The notes below the pieces were generated by a model. That model saw only the letters and a program-made list of their open reading frames with translations, was not told where the DNA came from and searched no databases. A program made the translations under genes and the position numbers. Below, piece after piece: positions 8,504 to 17,993 of a stretch of DNA of 47,224 bases. Numbering within the stretch: the first letter of the stretch is position 1; each line of letters begins with the position of its first letter. Source of the DNA: Guillardia theta CCMP2712 (lineage: Eukaryota; Cryptophyceae; Pyrenomonadales; Geminigeraceae); NCBI RefSeq assembly GCF_000315625.1, contig NW_005434601.1:633-47856 (forward strand). The letters are read 5' to 3'.

Positions 8504-10946
8504 AAGGGGAGCGAGAGAGCGAGGGGAGCGAGGCAGCGAGGGAGCGAGGGGAGCGAAGGGAGCGAGGCCTCGTTGTGGGCTTTTGCAATTTGATCCTAGT
8601 CTAAAGAGGCGCTCGAGCACTGGGAGTACACGGCCTACAATGCGAACCCTGCTTCTGAGGCGTCTTTCTACTCTCTACTTCTTCTGTCTTCTCTTGGCTT
8701 CCTCAGCCTCAGTCAGGAGAGTTGCCTCTCCTCACCTTGGCCTTCGGTCGCCACCTACTCTACCTCCATTCAGCTTCCTCAGCCTCAGTCAGGAGAGTTG
8801 CCTCTCCTCACCTTGGCCTTCGGTCGCCACCTACTCCTCCTCCATTCAGCTTCCTCAGCCTCAGTCAGGAGAGTTGCCTCTCCTCACCTTGGCCTTCGGT
8901 CGCCTCCTACCTTCTCTCCTTACCTTGAGCTCAGCTCAAGCTCGGTACGGGCTCGCCCCGTCTTCTTCCTCGCCCTCGCCTTGCTCTTCCTCCACTGTCT
9001 TCCTCTTCTTCGTCATCTTCCCTCATCTCCACCCGCAGTCGGTCTTTCTTGTCCACCTTCAGCGAGCAGGCCAGCACATGCATCTCTGCGAATTTACTCA
9101 GTGCTATGAACAGGAAGCTAAGAGATCGACGCTCTATGTCGTCGCTCTCCGCCTCCTGCTCAAGCTCAGCAGCTGCCGTTGCCCGTGGCGAGAACGCGCT
9201 GCCCCTCCTTGCCTTCTTGCTCTCTCCTTGCACGCGAGTCCAGCGCTTGCTCTGCAGCCACTTCCCCAGCTTCTCCTTGAGAACGTTGCGTCCCACTCCC
9301 TGCTCCTCTGGCATCTTCGCCCACTCTCCCAGCGACATGAACTCCAGGCTCCCCGGAGAGTAGAGCTTGATCGGCTCGCTCGTCCCCGCCTCGTTCAAAG
9401 AAGCTGCATCTTCAATGACTGCTGACAGCTCGCTGACGAGCTGCATGTCCTCTTGGCTTGACGGAGATGCTGCCTCCATTGTGATCCTCTCCAGGTCTGT
9501 AAACTCCAGCCACTCTCCCTCGCTCTCCTCCTGTCGCTGCGCTGCGTCGCTGGTGCCCCGCTGACCAGCCGCCTCAGAGTCAGGCTCCTTGTCGAAGCCG
9601 ACTGCTTCGAGCTTGGTTGCTGCGCCTTCGAGATAGAAGGGCAGCTCCTTCATCATGTGTCGAGCATCCTCCGTGGAGCCGAGGAGGATGCATAGCTTGG
9701 ACCCGTTCCAGGACTTGGTGTTCAAATCCTCCTCCATGTCGATGCCTTCAACGTTGATCTCGAGCCTGTTAGCGATCTCCAACAAGACTCTCTTGACTCT
9801 TGCGATAGACGTGTTGCCGCCGTTGCACAGCCCCTCCATCTCCTTCCTCGTGAAGCGACCAGATGCCGCCGTCGACTTGATGATGATCTTGATCTCCTTG
9901 CCGTCCTTGCCGCCTGCCTTCTTCTGCATCCTTGATGCCTTCTTCAACTTATTTCTGGACACAAAGCGATCAGCTGTCAACTCGACTGCGAGCGCCTCTC
10001 TGATCTTCGGGTCCTCGCTGAACAGAGTCAGGTGTACTCCCTCCATCGCTTCGCTCTCTCGGAAAGCTCGAAATGCTGTATCATTCGCCTCTGGGCAGCT
10101 CGAGGAGACGATCCACTCCACCTCCCTCTGTCTCCAGATGACGTTGGCCCCTACAGCGATGAAGCCTTTCTGACCTAAGCCTTTGTGGACTTGCTGTCCT
10201 GGCGCCCCAGCGACCAGCATGCCTGCCAGCGGCTGGAGTTGGACCGCTGCAAGGGACTGGCGCAGCAGCTGATAGCGATAGACGGCAGCTATCTCAGCCG
10301 TTGTCATGCCGCCCAAGGTTAGCAGGTGAGTCAGCTCTGCCAAGCTGCCCCCTTTGCCCCGGGGTCCTCTCTTGGCTCGAATCTTGAAAGATCGATCGTG
10401 CACGATGCTCACATGTACAGCTGTGAACTTGCGACCATCGATCGCGAAGTCCTCTCTTCCCTGCCAGAGCTTCTCCGCTTGTGCATTGCGGAGGAAGGAA
10501 ACAGTCACCGGGATCTCCTCAGCACTCGCTATCTCGGGTCTATACGGAGCCTTCCACATGATTGCTTTACTCTCTTGCACTGAGTCTACGATCAGTCCGA
10601 TCTCTTCAAATTTCTTCTTCAACTTCTCCTCATGGTTGACATACACCGAGGAGATGCCCAGGAGAGTCATGGAGATGAAGGAAGTCACCTCGTTGCCTGC
10701 TGAGGCGGTGTATGTCTCGACCTTCTCCTTCTTGGCTTCTTCAATCTGCTGCATAAACCACTCTCTGGATGCGTCACTCCATCCAGCCATCGCTTCTTGC
10801 AGAAGCTCACGTCGTGCCTGCTGACATGTCGAGCGGATGGCTTCTGCGATAGCGTCGGGGGTGCATCCCTCCACAGCCTTGCAAGCCTGGGCTGTCCTGC
10901 TGTTCGGATAACGCTTCGCGAAGCTCTTCACCCTCTCGACGAGATC
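8503..10946 (-). mobile_element. Subtelomeric unit C, 5'-truncated, atypical 3' end
   Basis: The 3' end lacks the (TAA)n tail and about 40 bp of conserved 3' UTR. Instead a GGGAGCGAGG-type purine-rich repeat (8503-8570) joins the telomere block. Hairpin repeats are at 8715-8732, 8791-8808 and 8867-8884. On the 5' side the unit ends inside the ORF at GAGATC, followed immediately by AAACCCTAAACCC, so the N-terminal codons, leader and tandem array are absent. Confidence 0.65.
8931..10945 (-). pseudogene. Unit C copy of the repeat protein, N-terminally truncated
   Basis: The reading frame is open from the telomere joint (ending DLVERVKSF... in sense) to the stop at 8931, but the native start and first ~40 residues are gone. 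A 39-bp in-frame deletion at about 9363 removes 13 residues (between PIKL and YSPGSLEF). The altered C-terminus is the same as in unit B. I call it a pseudogene because of the missing start; a shorter product from an internal ATG at 10931 cannot be excluded. Confidence 0.75.
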
Positions 10947-10963
10947 AAACCCTAAACCCTAAA
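10947..10963. repeat. Interstitial telomere block 5 (two repeats)
   Basis: Only AAACCCTAAACCCTAAA lies between the broken 5' end of unit C and the (TAA)n tail of unit D. Confidence 0.85.
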
Positions 10964-11799
10964 ATTATTATTATTATTATTATTATGTGAGTTTATTAGA
11001 ATGCTAGAATGTTGCTCGGCCTCGTTGTGGGCTTATGCAATTTGATCCTAGTCTAAAGAGGCGCTCGAGCACTGGGAGTACACGGCCTACAATGCGAACC
11101 CTGCTTCTGAGGCGTCTTTCTACTCTCTACTTCTTCTGTCTTCTCTTGGCTTGCTCAGCCTCAGTCAGGAGAGTTGCCTCTCCTCACCTTGGCCTTCGGT
11201 CAACACCTACTCCTCCTCCATTCAGCTTCCTCAGCCTCAGTCAGAAGAGTTGCCTCTCCTCACCTTGGCCTTCGGTCGCCACCTACTCCTCCTCCATTCA
11301 GCTTCCTCAGCTCAGTCAGGAGAGTTGCCTCTCCTCACCTTGGCCTTCGGTCGCCTCCTACCTTCTCTCCTTACCTTGAGCTCAGCTCAAGCTCGGTACG
11401 GGCTCGCCCCGTCTTCTTCCTCGCCCTCGCCTTGCTCTTCCTCCATGTCTTCCTCTTCTTCGTCATCTTCCCACATCTCCACTCGCAGTCGGTCCTTCTT
11501 GTCCACCTTCAGCGAGCAGGCCAGCACATGCATCTCTGCGAATTTACTCAGTGCTATGAACAGGAAGCTAAGAGATCGACGCTCTATGTCGTCGCTCTCC
11601 GCCTCCTGCTCAAGCTCAGCAGCTGCCGTTGCCCGTGGCGAGAACGCGCTGCCCCTCCTTGCCTTCTTGCTCTCTCCTTGCACGCGAGTCCAGCGCTTGC
11701 TCTGCAGCCACTTCCCCAGCTTCTCCTTGAGAACGTTGCGTCCCACTCCCTGCTCCTCTGGCATCTTCGCCCACTCTCCCAGCGACAGGGGCCCGGTGC
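10963..11799 (-). mobile_element. Subtelomeric unit D, strongly 5'-truncated
   Basis: A long (TAA)n tail (10964-10987), the 3' UTR with hairpins at 11167-11184, 11243-11260 and 11318-11335, and only the last part of the ORF are present. The unit stops at ACAGGGGCCCGGTGC, which joins telomere repeats at 11800. The short 5'-truncated body with an intact 3' end is typical of incomplete LINE reverse transcription. Confidence 0.65.
11387..11787 (-). pseudogene. Unit D: C-terminal remnant of the repeat protein
   Basis: This encodes only the last ~130 residues (SLGEWAKMPEEQG through the acidic tail, ending ASPYRA). No start codon is conserved. The C-terminus is in the unit-A/F form rather than the shifted B/C form. 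Confidence 0.85.
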
Positions 11800-11910
11800 T
11801 AAACCCTAAACCCTAAACCCTAAACCCGAAAATAACGGCGCCTCCTAAACCCTAAACCCTAAACCCTAAACCCTAAACCCTAAACCCTAAACCCTAAACC
11901 CTAAACCCTA
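11800..11910. repeat. Interstitial telomere blocks 6 and 7 with a remnant of a 5' array
   Basis: Telomere repeats at 11800-11827 and 11845-11910 flank a 17-bp remnant (GAAAATAACGGCGCCTCC-like) of the 5' tandem repeat. This suggests another nearly deleted unit between D and E. Confidence 0.85.
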
Positions 11911-12108
11911 GTAGTAGTAGTAGTTGAGTTTATTAGAATGCTAGCTAGGTAGGTTGCATGGCTTGTTATCACCTTGCTCTATTCTAGTCTAACAGGGATC
12001 TCGTGACCTGGCAGTTCGGCCCGACTTGGCTGGCCCTTATGGCAGCCGTGCTTCTGCTCTGCTCCCTCCTCTGATATACTTCAGTGGTCTTCCCCGGCCT
12101 CAGCCAGT

Positions 12109-12120
12109 GGAGTTTCCTCC
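12109..12120 (-). other. Conserved stem-loop in the 3' UTR of unit E
   Basis: In sense the sequence reads GGAG-GAAA-CTCC. It lies at the position homologous to the hairpins of the other units (flanks CCTCAGCCAG and CCTTGGCCT correspond). The loop is GAAA instead of GCAA, so the GNRA form is kept while the sequence has changed. Confidence 0.6.
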
Positions 12121-12494
12121 GCCTGCCTTGGCCTGGGTCGTCCGTGCTTTCAACTTGTGTTGCTTCCTCGGCTCCGACACCCTTGGCGGTCTCGGCCGGC
12201 CTTCGGCCAGTGAGTGAATGAGGGATAAGGACAATCAGGAGATAAGGTGGTAGGTGGAATGCGTATGGGTCCCTGGGACTTCCCCCGGGCCTCGGTCCGG
12301 ACCGGGCCCGAGAGCCCGGCCGGCCTCCGCCCGGCCTCCTCCTCCCGGCCCCCCTCCCCCCTCCCCCACCGGCTTACCTGCCCTTACCTTCGTTGCTTGC
12401 CCCATGTCCACCTCATTTATTTCTTCCTCCTTCCCCCCATGGGGCCCACAGCCCCGCTCCGCCTCTTGTCCACCTCTAAGACTTGACTCGAGCC

Positions 12495-14621
12495 TCAAGC
12501 GCGCGAGGGGCCTGCACCGGCCTCCTCCTCCACGCCCTCGCCCTCCTCAGCCTCCATGTCGACTTCCTCCCTCATCATCAGCCGCAGTCGGTCTTGCTTG
12601 TCGACCTTGCCCGTGCAGCTCAACCCATGGTGCTCAGCAAATTTACTGATCGCAAGAAACAAGAGGCTTACAGATCGACTCTCGATGTCATCGCTCTCAG
12701 CCTCCTGCTCGAGCGCATCAGTCGCTGCTGCCCTTGGAGAGAAGGCGCTGCCCCTCCTCGCTGCCTTGTTCCCTTGCACCCGTGTCCAGCGCTGCTCGCC
12801 GAGGTACGCTCTGAGCTTTTCTTTCAAAATGTTTCGCTTCGATCCCAGCGTCGGCGTGGCTGCCCAAGCTCCGAGCGTCATGAACTCCACGTTGCCCGGC
12901 GAGCAGAAGGTGTCATGCAGCTTGCCAACACTCTTGTCTAGCTCCAGCGAGATCGGCTTGCCAGCTAGCAGCTCCTCCTCTGATGTCTCCAAGAGCATCG
13001 TCGAGAGGTCGAGCAAGACCTGTTGGTCGACTGGCCCTGACGGCGACGCTGCTTCCATAGTAATCCTGTCGATGTCGCTGAGCTCCAGCCATCCAGCGCC
13101 TTGCTGCTGCCCTTGGGGCTCTTGGGCTTGCTCCTCGCTGCTCGGGCTCCTCTCCTCCTCATGCTGAGGGTTGAGCTTAAAACCCATAGCTTCCAGCTTG
13201 ACTTCCAGGATCCCTTCCAAGTAGAAGGGCATGTCTTCCATCAAGCGTCGAGCCTCTGCCTTGGTCGCCAGGGAGAGAGCTATCAGGCTCCCATCCCAGC
13301 TGAGCGTGTCACGATCCTCCTCGACCTCGACGCTGACCAGCTTGAGGTTCATGCTTCTTGCTAACTCCAACATGGCTCGCTTGACTCTCGTGATCGATGT
13401 GTTACCTCCTCCGCACAGCGCTTCCATCTCCTTCCTCGAGAAGCGGCCTGTGCTCATGCTTGACCTCGACTTGATCTGTACTCTGAAGCTGCTGCGCCCC
13501 GCATGATCTCTCTCGCGAAGTGCCTTCCTCTGCTTGGCAATCTTTCCCCTCGGCACGAAGGTGTCGGCTGTGAGCTCGACTGCAAACGTCTCTCTGAGCT
13601 TGGCGTCGTCGCTGATGAGAGTGAGATGCACCCCCTCCATCGCCTCGCTCTCTCTGAACGAGGCCAAGGTCTGCTCGCAGCTTGCCGTCGAAGGCGAGCT
13701 GAGCACCCACTCTAGCTCTTTTTGCTGGAGAGTGCCCGTACTTGCCCCAACAGCGACATACGTCTTCGGGCTCGGCCCCTTGCGACCTCTCTGCCCAGGA
13801 CCCTGCAAGAGCATGCCTGCAAGTGGTTGTACCTCTGCGGCTGCAAGAGATTGTGAGAGCAGCTGAAATCGATAAATCTGAGCGATCTCAGCCGTCGACA
13901 TTCCTCCGAGAGCTAGGAGCTGCGATAGCTCGGCAAGGCTCCCTCCCTTGCCCCAAGGTCCTCGCTTGGCTCGAAGCTTGAACGACCGGTCGTGTGCAAT
14001 GCTCACCTCTGTGGCTCGGAAGGCTCTCCCTTCTATGCAGTATTCTTTCCTGCCTTCCCATAGCTCCATGGCTGCTTCATTCCGAAGGAAGGAGACGGTG
14101 ACTGAGATGTCGTCTGCTCGTGCTATCTCAGGTCTGTAAGGTGCTTTCCACATGATGGCCTTGTCGACTCCATCGACTGAGTCTACCATGAGACCTAGCT
14201 CCATAAGCTTCGTTTTCAACTTTTCTTCTTGTCGAACATACATCGAGGAAATCCCTAGGAGAGTCATGGAGATGAAGGAGGTCCCCTCGGTGCCTTCGGT
14301 GCCGATGTATGTCTCGACATTCTGTTTCTTGGCCTCCTCCATCTGTTGAATAAACCATGCTCTCGACTCTGAGCTCCATTCACTCAGAGAGTCTTCAAAC
14401 AGGTCGCGTCTCGCCTGCCGACATGTCGAGCGGATGGCTTCAGCGATAGCGTCGGGAGTGCATCCCCCCTCAGCTCTGCAAGCCTGAGCTGTCCTACTAC
14501 CAGGATACCGCTTCGCGAAGCTCTTCACTCTCTCGACGAGGTCGGCGGCCTCCTCGACGTGGCCTCCAGAGCGCTCGCCCTGCGTGTATTGGCATGCGCT
14601 CTCATCATACTGTAGTACCAT
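12495..14621 (-). CDS. Unit E protein, divergent paralogue (708 aa)
   Basis: This is an intact ORF starting MVLQYDE, colinear with the unit A protein. Long blocks are retained (VKSFAKRYPGSRTAQAC, TSFISMTLLGISS, HDRSFKLRAKRGPWGKGG, FRESEAMEGVHLTL, GGNTSITRVKR, PFYLEG, FSPRA), while linkers differ by substitutions and indels, including extra GTEGTEG and EEEE segments. No stop or frameshift is present despite the divergence, which supports protein-level selection. The C-terminus is acidic and ends GPSRA. The function is unknown; it shares the family question with unit A. Confidence 0.8.
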   Translation of the reverse strand: MVLQYDESACQYTQGERSGGHVEEAADLVERVKSFAKRYPGSRTAQACRAEGGCTPDAIAEAIRSTCRQARRDLFEDSLSEWSSESRAWFIQQMEEAKKQNVETYIGTEGTEGTSFISMTLLGISSMYVRQEEKLKTKLMELGLMVDSVDGVDKAIMWKAPYRPEIARADDISVTVSFLRNEAAMELWEGRKEYCIEGRAFRATEVSIAHDRSFKLRAKRGPWGKGGSLAELSQLLALGGMSTAEIAQIYRFQLLSQSLAAAEVQPLAGMLLQGPGQRGRKGPSPKTYVAVGASTGTLQQKELEWVLSSPSTASCEQTLASFRESEAMEGVHLTLISDDAKLRETFAVELTADTFVPRGKIAKQRKALRERDHAGRSSFRVQIKSRSSMSTGRFSRKEMEALCGGGNTSITRVKRAMLELARSMNLKLVSVEVEEDRDTLSWDGSLIALSLATKAEARRLMEDMPFYLEGILEVKLEAMGFKLNPQHEEERSPSSEEQAQEPQGQQQGAGWLELSDIDRITMEAASPSGPVDQQVLLDLSTMLLETSEEELLAGKPISLELDKSVGKLHDTFCSPGNVEFMTLGAWAATPTLGSKRNILKEKLRAYLGEQRWTRVQGNKAARRGSAFSPRAAATDALEQEAESDDIESRSVSLLFLAISKFAEHHGLSCTGKVDKQDRLRLMMREEVDMEAEEGEGVEEEAGAGPSRA

Positions 14622-14702
14622 GCTTGGAAGCTGTTTGAACTATACCAAGAACTTGCTCGCAGCTTCCTCCGGTCCCCTTGCGCTCTCCCTACGCGCCGCG
14701 GA

Positions 14703-15196
14703 TGTGCATGCCTCGGGAAGGGGCGGCCTGCCTCGGGAAGGGGCGGCCTGCCTCGGGAAGGGGCGGCCTTGCCTCGGGAAGGGGCGGCCTCTGCCTCGGG
14801 AAGGGGCGGCCTGCCTCGGGAAGGGATGTGCATGCCTCGGGAAGGGGCGGCCTGCCTCGGGAAGGGGCGGCCTGCCTCGGGAAGGGGCGGCCTGCCTCGG
14901 GAAGGGGCGGCCTGCCTCGGGAAGGGGCGGCCTGCCTCGGGAAGGGGCGGCCTGCCTCGGGAAGGGGCGGCCTGCCTCGGGAAGGGGCGGCCTGCCTCGG
15001 GAAGGGGCGGCCTGCCTCGGGAAGGGGCGGCCTGCCTCGGGAAGGGGCGGCCTGCCTCGGGAAGGGGCGGCCTCTGCCTCGGGAAGGGGCGGCCTGCCTC
15101 GGGAAGGGGCGGCCTGCCTCGGGAAGGGGCGGCCTGCCTCGGGAAGGGGCGGCCTGCCTCGGGAAGGGGCGGCCTGCCTCGGGAAGGGGCGGCCTC
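14703..15196 (-). repeat. 20-bp tandem array at the 5' end of unit E
   Basis: About 24 copies of GCCTCGGGAAGGGGCGGCCT (top strand), two with a small insertion (CT or a GGATGTGCAT stretch). It is not the same sequence as the ATAACCGG arrays of units A and B but occupies the same place. In sense each copy carries a CCGCCCC box. Open frames read across it are products of the repeat and not genes. Confidence 0.9.
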
Positions 15197-15226
15197 CTAA
15201 ACCCTAAACCCTAAACCCTAAACCCT
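15196..15226. repeat. Interstitial telomere block 8
   Basis: About four CCCTAAA repeats; the right edge is CCCTA joined to the (TTA)n tail of unit F. Confidence 0.95.
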
Positions 15227-17936
15227 ATTATTATTATTATTATGTGAGTTTATTAGAATGCTAGAATGTTGCTCGGCCTCGTTGTGGGCTTTTGCAATTT
15301 GATCCTAGTCTAAAGAGGCGCTCGAGCACTGGGAGTACACGGCCTACAATGCGAACCCTGCTTCTGAGGCGTCTTTCTACTTTCTACTTCTGCTGTCTTC
15401 TCTTGGCTTCCTCAGCCTCAGTCAGGAGAGTTGCCTCTCCTCACCTTGGCCTTCGGTCGCCACCTACTCTACCTCCATTCAGCTTCCTCAGCCTCAGTCA
15501 GGAGAGTTGCCTCTCCTCACCTTGGCCTTCGGTCGCCACCTACTCCTCCTCCATTCAGCTTCCTCAGCTTCAGTCAGGAGAGTTGCCTCTCCTCACCTTG
15601 GCCTTCGGTCGCCTCCTACCCGGGGGCCTTCTCTCCTTACCTTGAGCTCAGCTCAAGCTCGGTACGGGCTCGCCCCGTCTTCTTCCTCGCCCTCGCCTTG
15701 CTCTTCCTCCATGTCTTCCTCTTCTTCGTCATCTTCCCTCATCTCCACTCGCAGTCGGTCCTTCTTGTCCACCTTCAGCGAGCAGGCCAGCACATGCATC
15801 TCTGCGAATTTACTCAGTGCTATGAACAGGAGGCTAAGAGATCGACGCTCTATGTCGTCCCTCTCCGCCTCCTGCTCAAGCTCAGCAGTTGCCGTTGCCC
15901 GTGGCGAGAACGCGCTGCCCCTCCTTGCCTTCTTGCTCTCTCCTTGCACGCGAGTCCAGCGCTTGCTCTGCAGCCACTTCCCCAGCTTCTCCTTGAGAAC
16001 GTTGCGCCCAACTCCCTGCTCCTCTGGCATCTTCGCCCACTCTCCCAGCGACATGAACTCCAGGCTCCCCGGAGAGTAGAAGGTGTCGTGGAGGTTGCCA
16101 ACGGCCTTGTCCAGGACCAGCTTGATCGGCTCGCTCGTCCCTGCCTCGTTCAAAGAAGCTGCATCTTCGATGACTGCTGACAGCTCGCTGACGAGCTGCA
16201 TGTCCTCTTGGCTTGACGGAGATGCTGCCTCCATTGTGATCCTCTCCAGGTCTGTAAACTCCAGCCACTCTCCCTCGCTCTCCTCCTGTCGCTGCGCTGC
16301 GTCGCTGGTGCCCCGCTGACCAGCCGCCTCAGAGTCAGGCTCCTTGTCGAAGCCGACTGCTTCGAGCTTGGTTGCTGCGCCTTCGAGATAGAAGGGCAGC
16401 TCCTTCATCACGCCTTCGAGATAGAAGGGCAGCTCCTTCATCATGCGTCGAGCATCCTAGGAGGATGCATAGCTTGGACCCGTTAGCGATCTCCAACAAG
16501 ACTCTCTTGACTCTTGCGATAGACGTGTTGCCGCCGTTGCACAGCCCCTCCATCTCCTTCCTCCCGCCGTTGCACAGCCCCTCCATCTCCTTCCTCGTGA
16601 AGCGACCAGATGCCGCCGTCGACTTGATGATGATCTTGATCTCCTTGCCGTCCTTGCCGCCTGCCTTCTTCTGCATCCTTGATGCCTTCTTCAACTTATT
16701 TCTGGACACAAAGCGATCAGCTGTCAACTCGACTGCGAGCGCCTCTCTGATCTTCGGGTCCTCGCTGAACAGAGTCAGGTGTACTCCCTCCATCGCTTCG
16801 CTCTCTCGGAAAGCTCGAAATGCTGTATCATTCGCCTCTGGGCAGCTCGAGGAGACGATCCACTCCACCTCCCTCTGTCTCCAGATGACGTTGGCCCCTA
16901 CAGCGATGAAGCCTTTCTGACCTAAGCCTTTGTGGACTTGCTGTCCTGGCGCCCCAGCGACCAGCATGCCTGCCAGCGGCTGGAGTTGGACCGCTGCAAG
17001 GGACTGGCGCAGCAGCTGATAGCAATAGACGGCAGCTATCTCAGCCGTTGTCATGCCGCCCAAGGTTAGCAGGTGAGTCAGCTCTGCCAAGCTGCCCCCT
17101 TTGCCCCAGGGTCCTCTCTTGGCTCGAATCTTGAAAGATCGATCGTGCACGATGCTCACATGTACAGCTGTGAACTTGCGACCATCGATCGCGAAGTCCT
17201 CTCTTCCCTGCCAGAGCTTCTCCGCTTGTGCATTGCGGAGGAAGGAAACAGTCACCGGGATCTCCTCAGCACTCGCTTTACTCTCTTGCACTGAGTCTAC
17301 GATCAGTCCGATCTCTTCAAATTTCTTCTTCAGCTTCTCTTCATGGTTGACATACACCGACAGCTTTTCTTCATGGTTGACATACACCGAGGAGATGCCC
17401 AGGAGAGTCATGGAGATGAAGGAAGTCACCTCGTTGCCTGCTGAGGCGGTGTATGTCTCGACCTTCTCCTTCTTGGCTTCTTCAATCTGCTGCATAAACC
17501 ACTCTCTGGATGCGTCACTCCATCCAGTCATCGCTTCTTGCAGAAGCTCACGTCGTGCCTGCTGACACGTCGAGCGGATGGCTTCTGCGATAGCGTCGGG
17601 GGTGCATCCCTCCACAGCCTTGCAAGCCTGGGCTGTCCTGCTGTTCGGATAACGCTTCGCGAAGCTCTTCACCCTCTCGACGAGATCAGCTTCGAGGACA
17701 GAGGCATCCGATGATCCACAAGTCCGCTCTGCGTGTATTGGCATGATCTCCGATACAGCAGGTTGCGAACATTTTCATCATACTGAAGAACCATACTTAG
17801 AAAGCTATTTGAAGTATACAAACCTCTCGCTTGCAGCTTCCTTGGCGCCCTGGCAGCTTCCCCTACACCACGCGTGCAGCCATGGTGCCTGAAATAACGG
17901 GCGCTCGTGCCTGAAATAACGGGCGCTCTAAACCCT
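15227..17936 (-). mobile_element. Subtelomeric unit F, rearranged
   Basis: It has the (TAA)n tail, three hairpin repeats (15424-15441, 15500-15517, 15576-15593), a 5' leader, and just two copies of a 22-bp repeat with ATAACGGGCGCT (17885-17936). The ORF is broken by several small duplications and deletions. Confidence 0.65.
15653..17794 (-). pseudogene. Unit F copy of the repeat protein, scrambled
   Basis: Compared with unit A it shows: an 8-bp insertion near 17709 (frameshift close to the N-terminus); a 30-bp tandem duplication (repeating SVYVNHEEKL) near 17360; a 36-bp deletion at about 17277; a 33-bp duplication (repeating RKEMEGLCNGG) near 16565; a 63-bp deletion near 16484; an 11-bp deletion near 16457 (frameshift); and a 33-bp duplication (repeating MKELPFYLEG) near 16410. 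Two frameshifts prevent a full product. Confidence 0.85.
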
Positions 17937-17993
17937 AAACCCTAAACCCTAAACCCTAAACCCTAAACCCTAAACCCTAAACCCTAAACCCTC
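17937..17993. repeat. Interstitial telomere block 9
   Basis: About eight CCCTAAA repeats at the 5' (inner) side of unit F. This is the last long block. Confidence 0.95.

Larger units (their letters stand above)
11909..15196 (-). mobile_element. Subtelomeric unit E: divergent, intact paralogue
   Basis: The layout is the same but the sequence is well diverged. The tail is (CTA)n in sense (11909-11924), followed by conserved 3' motif GAGTTTATTAGAATGCTAG. The 3' UTR has one recognisable hairpin (12109-12120), the ORF is intact, and the 5' array has a wholly different 20-mer (14703-15196). This is a second subfamily of the same element. Confidence 0.65.

Noticed and set aside
14584-15214. Open frames of 140-207 codons across the GC-rich 20-mer array
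   Set aside because: A 20-bp period visits all three frames without stops, so the frames are an automatic product of the repeat.
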